Shown here: positions 1 through 5,145 of the stretch, in pieces
Numbering within the stretch: the stretch's first letter is position 1
Layout: each line of letters opens with the position of its first letter
Made by a program: the position numbers and the translations under genes
DNA from: Bacillota bacterium
GTDB lineage: Bacteria > Armatimonadota > Hebobacteria > Hebobacterales > Hebobacteraceae
DNA length: 5,145 nt
Assembly: GCA_030668755.1 (NCBI GenBank)
Contig: DAOVEW010000128.1
Location: 1-5,145, forward strand
Direction: 5' to 3'
Notes under the pieces: model-generated
Told to the model about the DNA's origin: nothing
What the model saw: the letters and a program-made list of their open reading frames with translations, nothing else
The model's database searches: none

Positions 1-123
1 GCCAGTACGCAGGCCTTGTGCGCGGTGGCCCGCAAACTGGCCAAGGTTGCATGGGCGCTGGTGCGCTCGGGTCAGGACTACGACCCCAACCGCGTCTATG
101 CACCGCGACCACTTGACAGATAA
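1..123 (+). CDS. IS110-family transposase, C-terminal end (partial, 5' cut by window edge)
   Basis: The first frame of the window is open for 40 codons and stops with TAA at 121-123. It reads ALCAVARKLAKVAWALVRSG followed by QDYDPNRVY. This matches the usual tail of IS110/IS116/IS902 transposases, in which a helix of the form 'AvaRKLa.v.w.lvrsg' is followed by a 'YDP' motif just before the stop. Known of the family: these enzymes combine an N-terminal RuvC-like DEDD domain with a C-terminal Transposase_20 serine domain, and they recombine DNA guided by a bridge RNA made from a non-coding end of the element. Only the extreme C-terminus is present, so neither catalytic domain can be judged. The frame runs off the left edge, and intactness upstream is unknown. 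Recognition rests on motif memory of a short tail, but the match is characteristic. Confidence 0.82.
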   Translation, partial: ASTQALCAVARKLAKVAWALVRSGQDYDPNRVYAPRPLDR

Positions 124-155
124 CCATAGAATCTGCCCAACCAGAGGTTCGAGGG
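1..155 (+). mobile_element. Right-hand end of an IS110-family insertion element (boundary approximate)
   Basis: This is inferred from the transposase tail ending at 123. The element's right end must lie between that stop and the araB stop codon at 176-178, since the araB C-terminus looks natural to its last residue. The outer boundary given here is the start of the hairpin at 156 and is only a guess. IS110 elements usually lack long terminal inverted repeats and make no clear target duplication, and none is seen. The short 3' non-coding space leaves no room for a bridge-RNA gene on this side. That favours the IS110 subgroup, which encodes it at the left end, over the IS1111 subgroup, unless the right end has been lost. 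Confidence 0.5.
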
Positions 156-179
156 GTAGGAGGCAGGCTCCTGCCCTAC
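156..179. terminator. Hairpin at the araB stop codon, possible bidirectional terminator
   Basis: GTAGG (156-160) pairs with CCTAC (175-179), and GCAG (163-166) pairs with CTGC (171-174). Between them is a two-base bulge (161-162) and a four-base loop (167-170). The araB stop codon (176-178 on the minus strand) lies inside the 3' arm. There is no T-tract on either side, so this is not a textbook intrinsic terminator. It could end the araB transcript, block read-through from the insertion element, or belong to the element's end. Confidence 0.4.
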
Positions 180-1861
180 GTGCGGACGCGGGTGCGGATA
201 TCAATGAGCTGCTTCATCACATTATGCAGGCCGCCCTGCCACTGCTCGGTGCCGAAGGCATCGTGGAGCTGCTTGTACAGGGCGTAGAGCTCCCGATAGA
301 CCAGGTGGGCCTTCCTGTCCGGCCTATACACCTTGGCCTTCAGGCCCGACATTGCCTTCTGCGCGGCGCGGTAGCCCGCGTGCCCGCCGGCTTTCTTTCC
401 GGCGACCACGGCCCCCGCCATGGCCGCGCCGAGCGCAGGGGTCTGCGCAGACCGGGAGATCTTCATCGGGCGTCCCGTGACATCTGCGTAGATCTGCATG
501 ACGAGGGGATTCTTCTCCGCGATGCCCCCGCAGTTGATCACCTGACGGACCTTCACCCCGTACTCCTCGAACCGGTTGATGATCGTCAGGGCACCGAAGG
601 CGGTCGCCTCGATCAGGGCTCGGTAGATCTCGGCCGGCCGCGTATAGAGGGTCTGGCCCAGCAGCAGCCCCGTCAGGCGCTGATCGACGAGAATGGTGCG
701 GTTGCCGTTATTCCAATCCAGTGCGAGCAGGCCGGACTCGCCGGGCCTCACCTTCGCGGCTGCCTTGGTAAGGCTCTCATGGGAGCCGGCTTTCTCGCCT
801 CCCGGCTGCACGTAGTTGACAAACCAGTTGAAGATGTCGCCGACGGCCGACTGGCCGGCCTCGAGACCGTAGTAGCCCGGAAGGATGCTCTCGGGGACGA
901 TGCCGCAGAGTCCCGGAATGTCCGGCAGCTCCTTGCCGAGCGGGGCGACCATCATGTCACAGGTGCTCGTTCCGATGATCTTCACCAGGGTCCCGGGCGA
1001 GATGCCCGCGCCGACTGCGCCAAGGTGGGCGTCGAAGGCCCCCACCGCCACCGGGATTCCAACGGGCAGGCCGGTTCGCTTTGTCCACTCCTCGCTCAGG
1101 CCGCCCACGGCGCGGTTGATGGTATGGGCCTTCTGCCTCAGCCTGTCGCGAAGCCCGCCCAGCTTTGGATGGAGCTTGGACAGGAACCTCTTGTCAGGAT
1201 AGCCGCCCCATTCGTCGTTGTACATGGCCTTGTGGCCGGCGGCGCAGACGCCCACGGTCAGGTCTTCGGGTCCCTGCGTGCCGGTCAGCGCGGCGGGAAT
1301 CCAGTCGGCGATCTCCACCCAGGTGCATGCGGCGTCGAAAACCTTGGGGCTCGTACGCAGGCAGTGGAGGATCTTGCTGAAGAACCACTCGCTGCTGTAC
1401 GTTCCGCCGCACTTGGCCAGGAAATGAGGCCGCACCCTCTTGGCGAGCTGGGTGATCTCCTCGGCTTCGGCGACGGAGGTGTGGTCCTTCCAGAGCCATG
1501 CCATGGCCGCCGAGTTCCGCGAGAACTGCCGCTTGAATGCCAGCGGCTCCCCGCGGTCGTCTACCGGAAGCGGCGTGCTCCCGGTCGTGTCCACGCCGAT
1601 CCCGATCACCTGGTCGGAACGGAAGCCTTTCGTCCTGCGCTTCACGGCCGCCAGAACTCGGCTGATGACGACCTCGGTGCCCTTCAGATAGTCGGCCGGA
1701 TGCTGCCGCGCGAGGTTTGGGTCATTCCCGAGGATCACCCCGTCGGTACCATGCTCGTAGCCCCATACCGACGTGGCCAGCTCCCGCCCGTTGGCCGCGT
1801 TGACGAGGACGCAGCGGACGGAGTTCGTCCCGTAGTCAAGCCCGATAGCATACTTCGGCAT
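176..1861 (-). CDS. araB: Ribulokinase (FGGY carbohydrate kinase)
   Basis: Ribulokinase phosphorylates L-ribulose with ATP to L-ribulose 5-phosphate, the second step of cytoplasmic L-arabinose catabolism. The 561-residue product is close to the family length (about 560). It opens with the phosphate-binding motif GLDYGTNSVR (residues 7-16). Next come GIGVDTTGSTPLPVD (87-101), the family-typical GGTYSSEWFFSKIL (152-165), WVEIADWIPAALTG (181-194) and GAFDAHLGAVGAG (274-286), where D277 is the likely catalytic base. IIGTST (295-300), a second FGGY-domain ATP motif NCGGIAEKNP (443-452) and TPALGAAMAG (474-483) complete the fold. The start is the ATG at 1861-1859: it gives MPKYAIGLDYG directly and has GGGAG (1875-1871) nine bases upstream. 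The frame stays open to 1999, but those residues do not resemble the family. The gene looks intact. No promoter is visible directly upstream, and the minus-strand gene remnant ending at 1888 is only 26 bases away, so araB was probably the downstream gene of an operon. Other FGGY kinases are possible, but ribulokinase fits best. Confidence 0.93.
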   Translation of the reverse strand: MPKYAIGLDYGTNSVRCVLVNAANGRELATSVWGYEHGTDGVILGNDPNLARQHPADYLKGTEVVISRVLAAVKRRTKGFRSDQVIGIGVDTTGSTPLPVDDRGEPLAFKRQFSRNSAAMAWLWKDHTSVAEAEEITQLAKRVRPHFLAKCGGTYSSEWFFSKILHCLRTSPKVFDAACTWVEIADWIPAALTGTQGPEDLTVGVCAAGHKAMYNDEWGGYPDKRFLSKLHPKLGGLRDRLRQKAHTINRAVGGLSEEWTKRTGLPVGIPVAVGAFDAHLGAVGAGISPGTLVKIIGTSTCDMMVAPLGKELPDIPGLCGIVPESILPGYYGLEAGQSAVGDIFNWFVNYVQPGGEKAGSHESLTKAAAKVRPGESGLLALDWNNGNRTILVDQRLTGLLLGQTLYTRPAEIYRALIEATAFGALTIINRFEEYGVKVRQVINCGGIAEKNPLVMQIYADVTGRPMKISRSAQTPALGAAMAGAVVAGKKAGGHAGYRAAQKAMSGLKAKVYRPDRKAHLVYRELYALYKQLHDAFGTEQWQGGLHNVMKQLIDIRTRVRT

Positions 1862-1887
1862 CCGTGATTTCTCCCAAGAAGCGCTCG

Positions 1888-2037
1888 CTAGGATATCTCG
1901 AACGGGTTCTCGCCCGGATAAAGCAAGTTCTTCGCCAAGGGCACGCTGATGTCTTCCACCCCGAGGAGCTTCACCGCGTCGAAGAGCACCTTCGCGCACT
2001 CTGCGAAGGCGACCGGGCTGTGGTCTCTTGCGTCCAC
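1888..2037 (-). pseudogene. C-terminal remnant of an unidentified minus-strand gene upstream of araB
   Basis: The minus-strand frame ending at TAG (1890-1888) gives a natural-looking C-terminus that includes AECAKVLFDAVKLLGVEDIS and ends in LLYPGENPFEIS. My count by position over 1891-2007 in this frame is about 59% GC at first, 33% at second and 87% at third codon positions, the normal coding pattern. Its codons (AAG, CTC, GTG, GAG, GAC, TTC) match araB. The stop lies 26 bases before the araB start, the usual operon spacing. Upstream of about 2037 the coding signal in this frame disappears, and a plus-strand signal takes over. The end given is a GTG codon, which need not be a true start. A 49-residue complete gene is possible, but loss of the 5' part of a longer gene is more likely. 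I do not recognise the family; by position it could be another pentose-catabolism gene, but nothing in the residues shows that. Confidence 0.5.
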
Positions 2038-2463
2038 GCCCCGACCGGCCTGCGGCTGATCTTCCTCACTAGCGCGACAATCAGCCCGGGAACCCTGGAG
2101 GCCGTGCAGCGGTGCGTGAAGGAAGGGGCAACGTGTGTCCTTCCGCCGCGATTGGCGCCCCCCAATTCCGACCTCGCCGGCCTGAAGGATATCACCTGCG
2201 TTTCCGATGGCCCCGGACGATGGCTGGTCGTGCCCGAGTTCTATAGGCTCCACTGCGAGTGCTTCTGCGGAGGGCCGGTCGCGCCGATTCTGCGGGAAAG
2301 CCCGGAGGTCTTGGTCGGCGACGGCGATCACCTGGTCTATCACTTCAGCGGCTGGACGGCCCGCTTCCGCCAGGCCGGGGGCGACTACCCCCGCCACGAC
2401 CTCATGACCTGGCAAGTGCCTGTGACCCAGGCGGGGGCAAACCCCGATGTCCTGGAGGTCTAG
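2020..2463 (+). CDS. C-terminal part of an unidentified plus-strand protein, probably 5'-truncated
   Basis: The plus frame ending with TAG at 2461-2463 shows a coding pattern: over 2161-2460 I count about 70/47/84% GC at positions 1/2/3, and over 2008-2160 about 69/59/80%. The protein contains LRLIFLTSATISPGTLEAV, then VKEGATCVLPPRLAP, then GRWLVVPEFYRL, and ends in QAGANPDVLEV. A hydrophobic strand, a 'spgtleav..cv.eGat.v' helix and a second strand resemble the amidotransferase-like domains seen in beta-galactosidase trimerisation regions and related glycoside-hydrolase proteins. That likeness is by pattern only and is weak. The frame stays open back to 1864, but 1888-2007 codes better on the other strand, so the true N-terminal part seems missing. 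The GTG at 2020 has GAAGG ten bases upstream and is offered as a possible start, not a secure one. A hairpin directly after the stop and the plus-strand sulfatase 117 bases on agree with this orientation. Confidence 0.42.
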   Translation: MVSCVHAPTGLRLIFLTSATISPGTLEAVQRCVKEGATCVLPPRLAPPNSDLAGLKDITCVSDGPGRWLVVPEFYRLHCECFCGGPVAPILRESPEVLVGDGDHLVYHFSGWTARFRQAGGDYPRHDLMTWQVPVTQAGANPDVLEV

Positions 2464-2485
2464 GTCAGCGAGACCGGGGGCTGAC
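2464..2485 (+). terminator. Hairpin directly after the 2463 stop codon
   Basis: GTCAGC (2464-2469) and GCTGAC (2480-2485) form a perfect six-base stem around a ten-base loop, starting at the base after the TAG stop. No T-tract follows, so it may be a weak terminator or an mRNA 3' stabiliser rather than a full stop. Its position supports a real plus-strand gene end at 2463. Confidence 0.35.
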
Positions 2486-2494
2486 GTTCGGGCA

Positions 2495-2580
2495 GGGGGT
2501 TGGCAGTGAGGGGGAGTAGGAGGCAGTGGGGAGAGAGCCGCGGGGCGTCGAGGGGAGGGGGAGTCGTGGAGGAGGGAGCA
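2495..2580 (+). promoter_or_regulatory. G-tract-rich leader and Shine-Dalgarno of the sulfatase gene
   Basis: The leader carries G runs of three to five bases at 2495-2499, 2510-2514, 2528-2531, 2542-2545, 2552-2555, 2557-2561 and 2574-2576, almost all on the plus strand. The run ends in GGAGGAGGG (2568-2576), which supplies the Shine-Dalgarno GGAGG eight bases before the ATG at 2581. That decides the start over in-frame starts further upstream, such as the GTG at 2500. No clear -35/-10 pair is visible here, so the sulfatase may be read from further upstream. Confidence 0.55.
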
Positions 2581-4125
2581 ATGCGACCGAACTTTGTCTG
2601 CTTCATCACCGACCAGCAGCGAGCGGATCACTGGGGAGGGGCGGGGAGCAACGCGATCCAGACCCCCAACATCGACCGACTCGCGGCGGAGGGGGTGGCG
2701 TTCGATCGATCGTACGTCGCGAATCCGGTGTGCATGCCCGCGCGTGCGACGCTCTTCACCGGTCGGACGCCGCGGAAGCACGGGGTCAGGACGAACGGCA
2801 TTCCGCTTGCCTGGGAGATACCGACGATAACCGAGGCGCTGCGACAGGCGGGCTACCGCACTCATGGTGTAGGCAAGATGCATCTGCGGCCGTTCGAGGC
2901 GCCGAACGGCTATGAGCCGGGGGAGCTGGATCCGGCCGAGTTCCCGGAGAGCCGGCCGCTGTGGGAGGCCGGTCGGGTGAAGGGCCTGCCGCAGCCCTAC
3001 TACGGATTGGAGAAGGTGGACTTCGCAGGGGGGCACGGAGCGTGGGCGTGGGGAGATTACGCGAGCTGGCTGAACGAGCAACATCCGGACGGGTCGAGTC
3101 TGCTGCAGCCCGAGGCGGGCAAGAAGACACAGTTCGGCGCGGAGCAGTCGTGGATTTCGGCGGTGCCCGAGGAGCTGCACTGCTCGACGTGGGTGGGCGA
3201 CCGCGCAGTTGAGTTTCTCAAGGGACAGGCCGGTCGCTCGGAGCCGTTCTTCCTGTGGTGCTCGTTCCCTGACCCCCATCATCCTTACGGCCCGCCGGAG
3301 CCGTGGCCGAGCATGTACGACCCGGCGGAGGTGCGGCTGCCGACGCGGCGGGAGGGGGAGCTCGACGAGCTTGCGCCGCACTTCCGGCGCGTGTTCGAGG
3401 AGGCCGTGCCGCTCGCGGGGAGGCGCGCGCCGACGAAGATCGGAGACGATCAGATGAGGGAGATCATCGCGCTGACGTACGGGATGATCTCGCTCGTGGA
3501 CAAGAACGTCGGGCGGGTGATGAAGGCACTGGAGGAGGGCGGGCGGCGGGAGGAGACGGTGGTCGTGTTCATGTCGGACCACGGGGACATGATGGGGGAC
3601 CACTGGATGCTGAACAAGGGGCCATTTCAATTCGACGGGATCTGCCGCATACCGTTGATCTGGGCGTGGCCGGAGCGCTTTGCCGCCGGGGTCGTCACGG
3701 CGACACTGGCGAGCCAGTTGGACTTCGCGCCGACGATCCTGGACCTGGCGGGAGTGCCGATACCTGAGGGGTCGGTGCCTCGGCGGCCGGAGGCCCCCGA
3801 GATGCCAACGGCATGGCCGGGGCGTTCCCTACGGCCGGTCTTGGAGGGCAAGACCGCGGACGTGAGAGACGCCGTGATCATCGAGAACGACGAGGACTAC
3901 CTCGGCCTGCGCCTGCGGACGCTGGTCACACAGGACTACCAGTTGACGGTCTACGGCGGACAGGAGTACGGCGAGCTCTTCGACTTGAAGGAGGATCCGG
4001 GGCAACTCCACAATCTGTGGGACTCGACGAAGCATCGAGAACTCAAGCGGGATCTCCAGCGGCGGCTGCTCCACGAGCTGATAGAGACCGATTCCGCGCT
4101 GCCGAGAAGGTTGTGTCACGCCTGA
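2581..4125 (+). CDS. Sulfatase (formylglycine-dependent, cytoplasmic type)
   Basis: This enzyme hydrolyses a sulfate ester (or possibly a related phosphonate or phosphate ester) using a formylglycine made from a cysteine. The 514-residue protein starts MRPNFVCFITDQQ, with metal ligands D11 and Q12. It has the activation motif CMPAR at 51-55 (C51 the residue to be oxidised, R55 conserved), followed by TLFTGRTPRKHGV. Further catalytic-site motifs are GVGKMH (97-102), DPHHPYG (231-237), SDHGDMMGDH (332-341, metal ligands D333 and H334) and LNKGPFQ (345-351). A C-terminal subdomain carries GELFDLKEDP (464-473) and NLW (478-480). Length and motif order are those of a complete family S1 enzyme. There is no signal peptide or lipobox, so it should act in the cytoplasm on a small imported substrate, unlike the many exported sulfatases of glycan degraders. 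The CxPxR core implies activation by formylglycine-generating enzyme or an anaerobic maturase encoded elsewhere. The substrate cannot be read from sequence; choline-sulfatase or phosphonate-monoester-hydrolase-like activity is an alternative. Confidence 0.92.
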   Translation: MRPNFVCFITDQQRADHWGGAGSNAIQTPNIDRLAAEGVAFDRSYVANPVCMPARATLFTGRTPRKHGVRTNGIPLAWEIPTITEALRQAGYRTHGVGKMHLRPFEAPNGYEPGELDPAEFPESRPLWEAGRVKGLPQPYYGLEKVDFAGGHGAWAWGDYASWLNEQHPDGSSLLQPEAGKKTQFGAEQSWISAVPEELHCSTWVGDRAVEFLKGQAGRSEPFFLWCSFPDPHHPYGPPEPWPSMYDPAEVRLPTRREGELDELAPHFRRVFEEAVPLAGRRAPTKIGDDQMREIIALTYGMISLVDKNVGRVMKALEEGGRREETVVVFMSDHGDMMGDHWMLNKGPFQFDGICRIPLIWAWPERFAAGVVTATLASQLDFAPTILDLAGVPIPEGSVPRRPEAPEMPTAWPGRSLRPVLEGKTADVRDAVIIENDEDYLGLRLRTLVTQDYQLTVYGGQEYGELFDLKEDPGQLHNLWDSTKHRELKRDLQRRLLHELIETDSALPRRLCHA

Positions 4126-4170
4126 GGTGGCGCACCTGGCGGAAGTCCGCGAGGCAAGCAGGTATGCCTC
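4125..4170 (+). terminator. Three consecutive hairpins after the sulfatase gene
   Basis: Three short palindromes lie end to end from the last base of the stop codon. AGGTG/CACCT (4125-4129 and 4133-4137) has a three-base loop. GCGG/CCGC (4139-4142 and 4147-4150) has a four-base loop. GAGGCA/TGCCTC (4151-4156 and 4165-4170) has an eight-base loop. None is followed by a T-tract. They probably mark the 3' end of the sulfatase transcript, either as a Rho-type stop region or as protection against 3' decay. Confidence 0.35.
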
Positions 4171-4213
4171 CTTACACCTCCCGGAACTGGACAACCGTGA
4201 GACTTCGGAGCCC

Positions 4214-4242
4214 TTGACCCCACCCGGCGGGTGTGCTAGAGT
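4214..4242 (+). promoter_or_regulatory. Sigma-70-type promoter for the MscS gene
   Basis: TTGACC (4214-4219) matches five of six bases of the -35 consensus. After a 17-base spacer comes TAGAGT (4237-4242), with four of six matches to the -10. The spacer ends in TGC, so the extended -10 motif TGN is also present. Predicted transcription start is near 4249, giving a leader of about 140 bases before the ATG at 4390. The promoter lies between the sulfatase 3' hairpins and the channel gene, so the channel is probably a separate transcription unit. Confidence 0.62.
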
Positions 4243-4248
4243 GACAGT

Positions 4249-4389
4249 CGGCTCCTGGAGGGTTATCCGGCCCGGTTGACGCGGGCGGAGAGCCGGAATA
4301 CGGCGCGAAGTGCCCGGCCTCAACGGCGGGGCATTCGTTTCTCTCGACTCCAGACGGCTCGGGGGCCGGCGCGAAGGGGGTGACGGCAG
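4249..4389 (+). promoter_or_regulatory. Structured 5' leader of the MscS gene with competing stems
   Basis: The predicted transcript begins with CGGCTC (4249-4254), which pairs with GAGCCG (4290-4295). Nested inside, GCCCG (4270-4274) pairs with CGGGC (4282-4286) around a seven-base loop. The 3' arm of the outer stem can instead pair forward, GCCG (4292-4295) with CGGC (4301-4304) around GAATA, so the two folds exclude each other. CCGGCC (4314-4319) can pair with GGCCGG (4364-4369) just before the Shine-Dalgarno GGGGG (4376-4380). I do not recognise any known riboswitch core. In GC-rich DNA such pairings also arise by chance. Confidence 0.35.
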
Positions 4390-5145
4390 ATGCCTAACTG
4401 GCTCAATTCTCAGACTGCCCGGGACATATTCTTCAGCATTGCTGTTTTCGTCGGGGCGGCGGTGGCGGCGACCATTGTGCGCCTCTTCATCCTGCCTCTG
4501 TTCCGTCGCATCACTTCACGTACGAAGACCGACGTCGACGACGTCATCGTCCGCGCGCTCCAGCGGCCGCTGGTCCTGTTGATATTGCTTGCCGGCACTT
4601 GGGCAGCGCTGAGGAATCCCCACTACTGGGCTCCCACATCCTTCCATCTCGTGGACAAAGTCGCCGCAGCTGCCGCTGTCCTCGTGCTGCTATACGGAGC
4701 GCTTCGCGTGTTCGATGCCGTCGCGGCCGTATGGACCGAGGCGGTCGTCGAGAAATCACCCCGCCCGCGGGAGATTCGCGCTCAGGCGATCGTGGGACGC
4801 AAAGTCGTCAACATCACCATTCTCGTTGTCGGCATTCTAATCATCTTGCGGCAGCTTGGGCTCGACATCGGCCCGCTTCTGGCCGGCCTCGGCCTCGGCG
4901 GTCTCGCGGTCGCGCTGGCACTTCAAGATACGCTGTCGAACCTCTTCGCTGGAATCTACATGATGGTGGATCGTCCCATCACAGTGGGCGATTTCGTCAA
5001 GCTGGAGTCCGGTGAAGAGGGGTTCATCGAGGAGATCGGCTGGCGGAACACCAAAGTCAGGATGTGGGCTAACAACATCGTGATCATTCCGAATGCCAAG
5101 CTGTCGCAGAGTGTCTTGACGAACTACTACCTGCCGCGGCAGGAG
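4390..5145 (+). CDS. MscS-family mechanosensitive ion channel (partial, 3' end beyond window)
   Basis: MscS channels open under membrane tension and release solutes during osmotic downshock. They sit in the inner membrane as homoheptamers. The 252 visible codons start MPNWLNSQTARDIFFSIAVF. Hydrophobic segments lie at about residues 12-36, 58-75, 88-112 and 136-155, followed by the pore-lining helix with GLGLGGLAVALALQDTLSN (166-184), the hallmark of the family. After FAGIYMMVDRPITVGDFVKL (186-205) comes the beta domain with EEIGWRNTKVRMW (214-226) and IIPNAKLS (232-239). Where E. coli MscS has glycine at the helix kink (QGSLSN), this protein has aspartate (QDTLSN), as many larger homologues do. 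The extra N-terminal helices also point to a YnaI- or MSL-like member rather than MscS itself. The start is secure: an in-frame TGA lies at 4381-4383, and GGGGG (4376-4380) lies nine bases before the ATG. The frame is open at the window edge, so the rest of the C-terminal domain is not seen. Confidence 0.92.
   Translation, partial: MPNWLNSQTARDIFFSIAVFVGAAVAATIVRLFILPLFRRITSRTKTDVDDVIVRALQRPLVLLILLAGTWAALRNPHYWAPTSFHLVDKVAAAAAVLVLLYGALRVFDAVAAVWTEAVVEKSPRPREIRAQAIVGRKVVNITILVVGILIILRQLGLDIGPLLAGLGLGGLAVALALQDTLSNLFAGIYMMVDRPITVGDFVKLESGEEGFIEEIGWRNTKVRMWANNIVIIPNAKLSQSVLTNYYLPRQE

Noticed and set aside
47..1867. A 606-codon open frame on the plus strand across the whole ribulokinase gene
   Set aside because: It is the antisense of araB. 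The minus strand carries all FGGY motifs and a proper ribosome site, while the plus translation is rich in Arg, Gly, His and Asp with no recognisable motif. Such long antisense frames are normal in GC-rich genes.
1864..2020. N-terminal extension of the plus-strand fragment to the GTG at 1864
   Set aside because: The plus frame has only about 59% GC at third positions over 1891-2007, against 87% for the opposite strand. It also has no Shine-Dalgarno and would start three bases from the araB start codon.
156..2526. The 11-base direct repeat GTAGGAGGCAG at 156-166 and 2516-2526, which could bracket a mobile unit containing araB
   Set aside because: In a 5 kb GC-rich window a few 11-base matches are expected by chance. 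The flanks differ, and the second copy lies in a G/A-rich leader prone to such matches.
1888..3630. A 580-codon open frame on the minus strand across the sulfatase 5' half and the region before it
   Set aside because: Over 2581-3630 it is the exact antisense of the sulfatase, and over 2161-2460 its first codon position carries the GC peak (84%) instead of the third. Only its last 40-50 codons, 1888 to about 2037, look coding; these are kept as a remnant.
4249..4389. Membership of a known riboswitch class (c-di-GMP, c-di-AMP, TPP, cobalamin, fluoride)
   Set aside because: None of the conserved core segments I know for these classes is present. The leader is kept only as an unclassified structured region.
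4310..4582. Open frame starting at the GTG at 4310 in the mscS leader, as an upstream ORF or leader peptide
   Set aside because: It runs far into mscS in another frame, has no good ribosome site, and its residues beyond the mscS start are a frame shadow of the channel gene.
1..5145. tRNA or rRNA genes, CRISPR arrays, phage attachment sites, toxin-antitoxin or defence genes
   Set aside because: No cloverleaf-type segments, regularly spaced repeats or recognisable defence motifs were found on either strand. All long stretches are explained by the genes listed or their antisense frames.

Overview
The window is GC-rich bacterial DNA with strong G/C bias at third codon positions. It carries metabolic genes for a pentose and a sulfate ester, one insertion-sequence end and a mechanosensitive channel. 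The combination of a ribulokinase with a cytoplasmic-type sulfatase would fit a polysaccharide-degrading bacterium such as a planctomycete, verrucomicrobium or armatimonad. That placement is inference from gene content only.

Layout, left to right. (1) Bases 1-123 are the last 40 codons of an IS110-family transposase, so an insertion element ends at or just inside the left edge. (2) After only 52 bases comes the 3' end of a complete ribulokinase gene (araB, 561 residues) on the minus strand. (3) Between araB and the sulfatase lies a composite region, 1888-2463. Its left part (about 1888-2037) reads as the C-terminal tail of an unidentified minus-strand gene, placed like an operon partner upstream of araB. 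Its right part (about 2020-2463) reads as the C-terminal part of an unrelated plus-strand gene. Both lack their 5' parts and meet head to head near 2005-2050, as if a deletion had removed a shared promoter and two 5' gene halves. (4) A complete plus-strand sulfatase gene (2581-4125, 514 residues) follows a G-rich leader and a strong Shine-Dalgarno. (5) A 264-base gap holds a row of small hairpins, a good sigma-70-type promoter and a structured leader. (6) The 5' part of an MscS-family channel gene (4390 to the window end, 252 codons, open at the edge) completes the window.

How the genes may work together: AraB phosphorylates L-ribulose in L-arabinose catabolism. The sulfatase has no export signal and would remove sulfate from a small imported substrate, so the two could serve degradation of a sulfated arabinose-containing glycan. 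No transport, isomerase or epimerase gene is visible here to confirm this. The channel gene has its own promoter and is probably functionally separate. No tRNA, rRNA or CRISPR array was seen, and no complete new system is visible. The most unusual feature is the head-to-head junction of two gene remnants in front of araB.
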